From assembly GCF_900113255.1 (NCBI RefSeq), contig NZ_FOOR01000022.1:1-43733 (forward strand): DNA of 43,733 nt, written 5' to 3'. The stretch is from Novosphingobium sp. CF614. GTDB taxonomy: Bacteria > Pseudomonadota > Alphaproteobacteria > Sphingomonadales > Sphingomonadaceae. The position numbers were made by a program, and so were the translations under genes. The notes below the pieces were generated by a model that saw only the letters and a list, made by a program, of their open reading frames with translations, did not search any database and was not told the origin of the DNA. Of the stretch, positions 40,601-43,733 are shown one piece after another. Each line of letters starts with the position of its first letter. The first letter of the stretch is position 1.

Positions 40601-41150
40601 GGCCCGCGTCGAGGCCGGAAGGCACGATATCGAAGATCGAACCGCGCACCGCGAATTCGCCGGCATCGATGGCGGTATCGCTGCGCTGGTAGCCCTGGCG
40701 GCGCAGCAGGGCGATCAGGCTTTCGTGGCCGATCTCCATGCCCGGCTTGATGCTGCGCACCGATTCGCGGATGCGAAACGGCGTCAGGACGCGCTGAAGA
40801 ATCGCGTTCGCGGTGGTGACGAGCAGTTGCGGGCCGCTTCGCTTCGCTTGCAGCCGGTACAGCGCGGCGAGCCGCTGGGCGCTGACCGACAGCGCCGGGC
40901 TCGCGCGGTCATAGGGCAGGCAGTCCCACGCCGGGAATTCGATCACGTCGAGTTCGGGCGCGAAGAACCGGGCCGCCTCGGCGATCGCGCTCATCGCGGC
41001 GTCGTTGTCGGCGATGAAGACGGCGCGGCCTTTCGCCGCGCGGGCAAGATCGGCCATGACCAGCGGCTGGCTGCCGCGTGCCACCGAAGCCAGTGTCACC
41101 GGCGTCCTGGCGGAAAGGATGCGTTGGATGGCGTTTGGGACGAAGGACAT
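37665..41150 (-). CDS. mfd: Transcription-repair coupling factor
   Basis: Translocase that releases stalled RNA polymerase and recruits UvrA for transcription-coupled repair. The 1161 residues run in the usual order: UvrB-like N-terminal domains (VIEFPAWDCLPYDRASP, RGSIFDIVPSG), the RNA polymerase interaction domain (DLIVHMDHGIGRYEGL), the translocase motors with VCGDVGFGKTEVALRAAF (Walker A) and IVDEEQRFGV (DEEQ), and the TRG-like motif region RVGRAKLRAYAYL. A C-terminal D7 domain follows. The ATG at 41150 (MSFVPN) is preferred to the TTG two codons upstream. It starts 2 bp after the sdhE stop, so the two share a transcript. Confidence 0.97.
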   Translation of the reverse strand: MSFVPNAIQRILSARTPVTLASVARGSQPLVMADLARAAKGRAVFIADNDAAMSAIAEAARFFAPELDVIEFPAWDCLPYDRASPALSVSAQRLAALYRLQAKRSGPQLLVTTANAILQRVLTPFRIRESVRSIKPGMEIGHESLIALLRRQGYQRSDTAIDAGEFAVRGSIFDIVPSGLDAGLRLDFFGDELETLRLFDTGTQRSTGTIPEHLLLPASEALLDEETVKRFRGRYREIFGAGATADPIYQAVSDGRRLAGMEHWLPLFEERLVTLFDHLAKDDLLIADTSAIGAAQERLGDIADYHKARVETSGQKAGSYRPLAVDALYLGDQEFERTLASFPVHRADPFAQPESAKVIDFGFANGRDFAPERARGDNAYEAAAKHLHAIGKGGRKPILAAYSVGSRARLVSILGEAKGPEPRLADTWQEALGLAVQGRSAALVLPLETGFANDAIEVLTEQDILGDRLVRRKKRKKDSDAFLAELAALTPGDLIVHMDHGIGRYEGLQSIPVGQSPHDCVMLTYAGGDKLYIPVENLDVLSRYGSESEGVALDKLGGEAWQKRRARLKERINEIAGELMKTAAARALRQAPVLLPESSAYDQFVDRFPWQETEDQEAAISDVLGDLSEGKPMDRLVCGDVGFGKTEVALRAAFVAAMAGQQVAVVAPTTLLARQHYAGFAERFASFPLNVGRLSRLVPEKEARATRDGLASGTVDVVCGTHAILAKSVSFKRLGLVIVDEEQRFGVNHKERLKQLRADVHVLTLTATPIPRTLQMAMSGLRELSTIQTPPVDRLAVRTYVMEWDDMVMREALLREHHRGGQSFIVVPRIADMPDVEQWLHKHVPEVKVITAHGQMGAGEVEERMSAFYEGRYEVLLSTTIVESGLDIPRANTIIIHRADRFGLAQLYQLRGRVGRAKLRAYAYLTTPANTQLSEVAEKRLKVLGDLDSLGAGFQLASHDLDIRGAGNLLGDEQSGHIREVGFELYQSMLEDAIMAARAGGVGLEKNTSGLSPQITVEAPIMIPEEYVPDLAVRMALYRRLNDADSQAEIESLSAEMIDRFGPLPDATANLVRLIEIKRQAIEAHIAKIDVGPRGALVSFHNDSFPNPMGLIAYAERLQGTVKLRPDNKLVLTRAWGDPKSRLNGLFQLTKGLSVVARKAS

Positions 41151-41152
41151 CG

Positions 41153-41422
41153 TCAACGCGGAATCTCCACGTAATCCAGCAATTTCATCCGCTCCATCAG
41201 GGCACCCTGGAAGCGTTCCGGCACGATCTGGGTGCCCAGCGCCCAGGCCATGACATCAACGTCCTCCTCCTCCAGCAAGTCCTCGAACCAGCGGATGTCC
41301 TCTTCGGACCAGGCTTGGTGGAAGCGGTCGAAGAAGCAGCCGATCATATAGTCGGCCTCCCGCGTGCCGCGATGCCAGGCGCGGAACTTGAGGCGGGCGA
41401 GGCGGGGAGGGAGTTCGGACAT
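41153..41422 (-). CDS. sdhE: FAD assembly factor SdhE
   Basis: Small cytoplasmic protein (89 residues, DUF339) that promotes covalent attachment of FAD to SdhA and related flavoproteins. The signature WHRGTREADYMIGCFFDRF contains the conserved RGxxE motif that contacts the flavoprotein. The following EEEDVDVMAWALG is also typical. Its substrate SdhA is encoded at 8191-10011. The sdhE-mfd order, with recG divergent 67 bp away, is a conserved alphaproteobacterial arrangement. Confidence 0.95.
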   Translation of the reverse strand: MSELPPRLARLKFRAWHRGTREADYMIGCFFDRFHQAWSEEDIRWFEDLLEEEDVDVMAWALGTQIVPERFQGALMERMKLLDYVEIPR

Positions 41423-41489
41423 GGCCGCGCGCGGTAAGCCAGCACGCGCGGCATGGCAAGCCGCCGCCGAGCGCGCTAAGAGCCTCACC

Positions 41490-43547
41490 ATGCGGCCCGA
41501 TGCGCTCAATTCGCTGTTCGTGGAAATCGACGCGCTCGACGGTGTCGGGCCGAAACTGCGCCGGCCGCTGGAAAAGCTCGGCCTCGCGCGGATCAAGGAT
41601 CTCGCCTATCACTTGCCGGACCGCTTCGTGGAACGGCGCGCCGTCGCCAACCTGGACGAAGCGAGCGTGGGCGAGAACATCATCGTGGCGCTGACGGTGC
41701 GCGAGCATCGCGCTTCTTCCGGACGCGGCCCGTTCCGCGTCGTGACCGAGGATGCGATCGGCAATTACTGCACCCTGACTTACTTCGGCCGGGCGTCCTA
41801 CACCGCGAAGAAGCAGCTTCCGGCAGGCGAGCGCCGCTGGATCGCCGGACGGCTCGACCAGTACGGGCAGATGCTCCAGATCGTACATCCCGAGCATGTC
41901 TCGGAAGACGCCTCCACCCCGCTCGGGCAGCTGCGCGAGGCGGTCTATCCGCTGTCGGAGGGCCTGACCCAGGGCCGCGTCGCCGCGCTGGTGCAGCAGG
42001 CGCTCAAGGCATTGCCCGAACTTCCCGAGTGGATCGAACCAGGCCTGCTCGCGCGCATGAAGTGGCCGGACTGGCGCGAGGCCTTGCGTGAGGCGCACAA
42101 GGGCACGCATGCGGCCGCGCGCGATCGGCTCGCCTACGACGAGTTGCTCGCCAACGCGCTGGCGTTGATGCTGGTGCGCGAGAGCAACCGCTCGCAGCGC
42201 GGCACTCCGCTCTCCGGTGACGGTTCGCTGCGGGCGAAGCTGCGGCTGCCTTTCGATCTCACCGGCGCGCAGAAGCGTTCGATCGGCGAGATCGAGGGGG
42301 ACATGGCGCAAGCCGCGCCGATGCTGCGGCTGCTGCAGGGCGATGTCGGTTCGGGAAAGACGGTGGTGGCGCTGTCGACGATGATGATCGCCGTCGAAGC
42401 CGGCGCGCAGGCGGCGCTGCTGGCACCGACGGAGATCCTGGCCCGCCAGCATTTCGAGACGCTCTCTCGCATCGCGCAGGGGACCGGCGCCGAGATCGCG
42501 CTGCTGACCGGACGAGACAAGGGCAGGGCGCGCGAATCGATCCTGATGGGCCTTGTCGACGGCTCGATCGACATCGTGGTGGGCACCCACGCGATCTTTC
42601 AGGATAGCGTGGCCTACAGGAACCTCGCGCTGGTGGTGATCGACGAACAGCATCGCTTCGGCGTGGGCCAGCGGCTGATGCTGGCGCGCAAGGGGCGCCG
42701 CGCACCGCATACGCTGGCGATGACGGCAACGCCCATCCCGCGCACGCTGACGCTGGCGCAGTACGGCGAGATGGACGTCTCGCGGCTTGACGAGCTGCCG
42801 CCTGGCAGGCAGGCGATCGACACACGCGTGGTCTCGGTCGAGCGCATGGGCGATGTCGTCGGCGCTCTCGCCCGCCACATCGAGGCGGGGCAGCAGGCAT
42901 ACTGGGTCTGCCCGATGGTGCGCGAGAGCGAGAGCGACGATCTTGCCGCCGCCGAGGCCCGCTATGCGGCGCTGAAGGAACGCTTCGGCCAGGATGTCGC
43001 GCTTGTCCACGGTCAGCTGCGGCCCGAGGCGAAGGACGCCGCGATGGAGCGTTTCGCCGCCGGTCAGGCAAAGCTGCTGGTCGCCACCACCGTGATCGAG
43101 GTGGGTGTCGATGTTCCTAACGCGACGCTGATGGTCATCGAGCAGGCCGAGCGCTTCGGCCTCGCCCAGCTGCACCAGCTGCGCGGCCGGGTCGGGCGCG
43201 GCAGCGCGAAGTCGACCTGCCTGCTGCTGCGCGGTCCCGCACTATCCGAAACCGCGCGCCAGCGCCTGGCCCTGATGCGCGAGACTCAGGACGGTTTCAG
43301 GCTGGCCGAGGAAGATCTGGAACTGCGCGGTGGCGGCGAACTGCTCGGCACGCGCCAGTCCGGCGACACGCCGTTCCGCATCGCCAGCCTGGAGCAGATC
43401 CAGAAACTGCTGCCGCTCGCCCACGATGACGCCCGGCTGCTGATCGAACGCGACGGCGGCCTCGCCGGCCCACGCGGAACGGCGGCGCGGCTGCTGCTCT
43501 ATCTTTTCGAGCGGGACTGGGGCGTGCAGTTGCTGCGAGGCGGGTAA
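41490..43547 (+). CDS. recG: ATP-dependent DNA helicase RecG
   Basis: Branch-migrating helicase that remodels stalled forks and recombination intermediates. The 685 residues show the N-terminal wedge (DGVGPKLRRPLEKLGLARIKDLAYHLPDRFVER, an HhH-type start), helicase motif I LQGDVGSGKTVVAL, motif Ia APTEILARQHFETL, motif II DEQHRFGVGQR, motif III MTATPIPRTL, and C-terminal motifs ATTVIEVGVDVPNA, QLHQLRGRVGRG. It is complete to the stop. The frame stays open to 41364, but that part overlaps sdhE on the other strand and is unlike RecG, so the ATG at 41490 is used. Confidence 0.97.
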   Translation: MRPDALNSLFVEIDALDGVGPKLRRPLEKLGLARIKDLAYHLPDRFVERRAVANLDEASVGENIIVALTVREHRASSGRGPFRVVTEDAIGNYCTLTYFGRASYTAKKQLPAGERRWIAGRLDQYGQMLQIVHPEHVSEDASTPLGQLREAVYPLSEGLTQGRVAALVQQALKALPELPEWIEPGLLARMKWPDWREALREAHKGTHAAARDRLAYDELLANALALMLVRESNRSQRGTPLSGDGSLRAKLRLPFDLTGAQKRSIGEIEGDMAQAAPMLRLLQGDVGSGKTVVALSTMMIAVEAGAQAALLAPTEILARQHFETLSRIAQGTGAEIALLTGRDKGRARESILMGLVDGSIDIVVGTHAIFQDSVAYRNLALVVIDEQHRFGVGQRLMLARKGRRAPHTLAMTATPIPRTLTLAQYGEMDVSRLDELPPGRQAIDTRVVSVERMGDVVGALARHIEAGQQAYWVCPMVRESESDDLAAAEARYAALKERFGQDVALVHGQLRPEAKDAAMERFAAGQAKLLVATTVIEVGVDVPNATLMVIEQAERFGLAQLHQLRGRVGRGSAKSTCLLLRGPALSETARQRLALMRETQDGFRLAEEDLELRGGGELLGTRQSGDTPFRIASLEQIQKLLPLAHDDARLLIERDGGLAGPRGTAARLLLYLFERDWGVQLLRGG

Positions 43548-43597
43548 AGGTGTGGCTTGCGTGACCAGCACGAATACGCAAGGCGATCAGCGGTTTC

Positions 43598-43615
43598 GAT
43601 CGCACGCTTGCGATC
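43598..43615 (+). terminator. Hairpin after recG
   Basis: GATCGCA at 43598-43604 pairs with TGCGATC at 43609-43615 (4-nt loop), 50 bp past the recG stop. No T-run follows, so it is a weak terminator candidate. Confidence 0.3.
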
Positions 43616-43650
43616 AGGGCCCGAGCTCACATTTATATTAAATCCCAAAG

Positions 43651-43733
43651 GTAATCCCCCGGCTATGCCGGGGAGACCATCATAGTTTGACGTATCCGGG
43701 AACCCATCGCGACATTTGCTTTCGTGAGCCGCC
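43651..43733. other. Hairpin-led sequence at the window edge, possible mobile-element end
   Basis: CCCCGGC at 43657-43663 pairs perfectly with GCCGGGG at 43667-43673 around a TAT loop. It is preceded by AT-rich DNA (43631-43643), unlike its surroundings. Compact hairpins of this form occur at ends of IS200/IS605 elements and in REP-type repeats, but the window stops before any transposase could be seen. It could equally be a bidirectional terminator. There is no coding sequence in 43548-43733. Confidence 0.25.

Noticed and set aside
38592..41174. An 860-codon open frame antisense to mfd
   Set aside because: Shadow of mfd, which is full length with intact motor motifs.

Overview
This is a GC-rich chromosomal segment from an alphaproteobacterium, most likely a Sphingomonadales member (Novosphingobium/Sphingomonas-like). 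The assignment is inference from gene content: an alpha-type SspB, the sdhE-mfd / recG arrangement, a hisBHAF run, a TorF-type porin, and many short secreted proteins of a kind common in sphingomonads. No rRNA, CRISPR array or intact transposase was found. One tRNA gene (Asn) is present.

Layout. 1-1857: a 107-nt self-complementary element immediately behind gmk, then gmk, an unrecognised helical protein and the ClpXP adaptor sspB, all on the minus strand. 2086-4909: hisB-hisH-hisA-hisF, followed by a tiny PEP-CTERM protein where hisE would often be expected. 5405-7248: prmA overlapping a subclass B3 metallo-beta-lactamase. 7396-10011: sdhC-sdhD-sdhA, closed by a strong hairpin and without sdhB. 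10168-11325: an isovaleryl-CoA dehydrogenase. 11363-15031: a compact module of a di-heme peroxidase, an unrecognised secreted protein and a divergent TonB-dependent receptor, arranged around a shared dyad.

15272-21009: a GlcD/D2HGDH-type FAD oxidoreductase, a secreted unknown, a DEAD-box helicase and a GAF-GGDEF-EAL protein. 21227-27841 (all minus): a TorF-type porin, a SulP transporter coupled to a beta-carbonic anhydrase, an OmpR/EnvZ-type two-component pair and two small secreted proteins. A 16-bp element recurs three times around this block and may be its operator. 28112-34203: a His-rich periplasmic protein followed by czcC-czcB-czcA. This ends beside a decayed IS701-type transposase fragment and tRNA-Asn, a possible island boundary. 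34930-43547: NAD kinase, an EAL protein with a degenerate GGDEF domain, an ABM-like small protein, mfd, sdhE and divergent recG. The last 186 bases hold two hairpins and no gene.

How the genes fit together. Housekeeping functions (histidine synthesis, complex II and its flavinylation factor, DNA repair) form the framework. Accessory functions are inserted between them: metal or ligand uptake with a periplasmic peroxidase, metal efflux, probable bicarbonate uptake, c-di-GMP turnover and a beta-lactamase. The best candidates for something undescribed are the peroxidase / secreted-protein / TonB-receptor module, the structured element after gmk, and the repeated 16-bp element around the two-component system.
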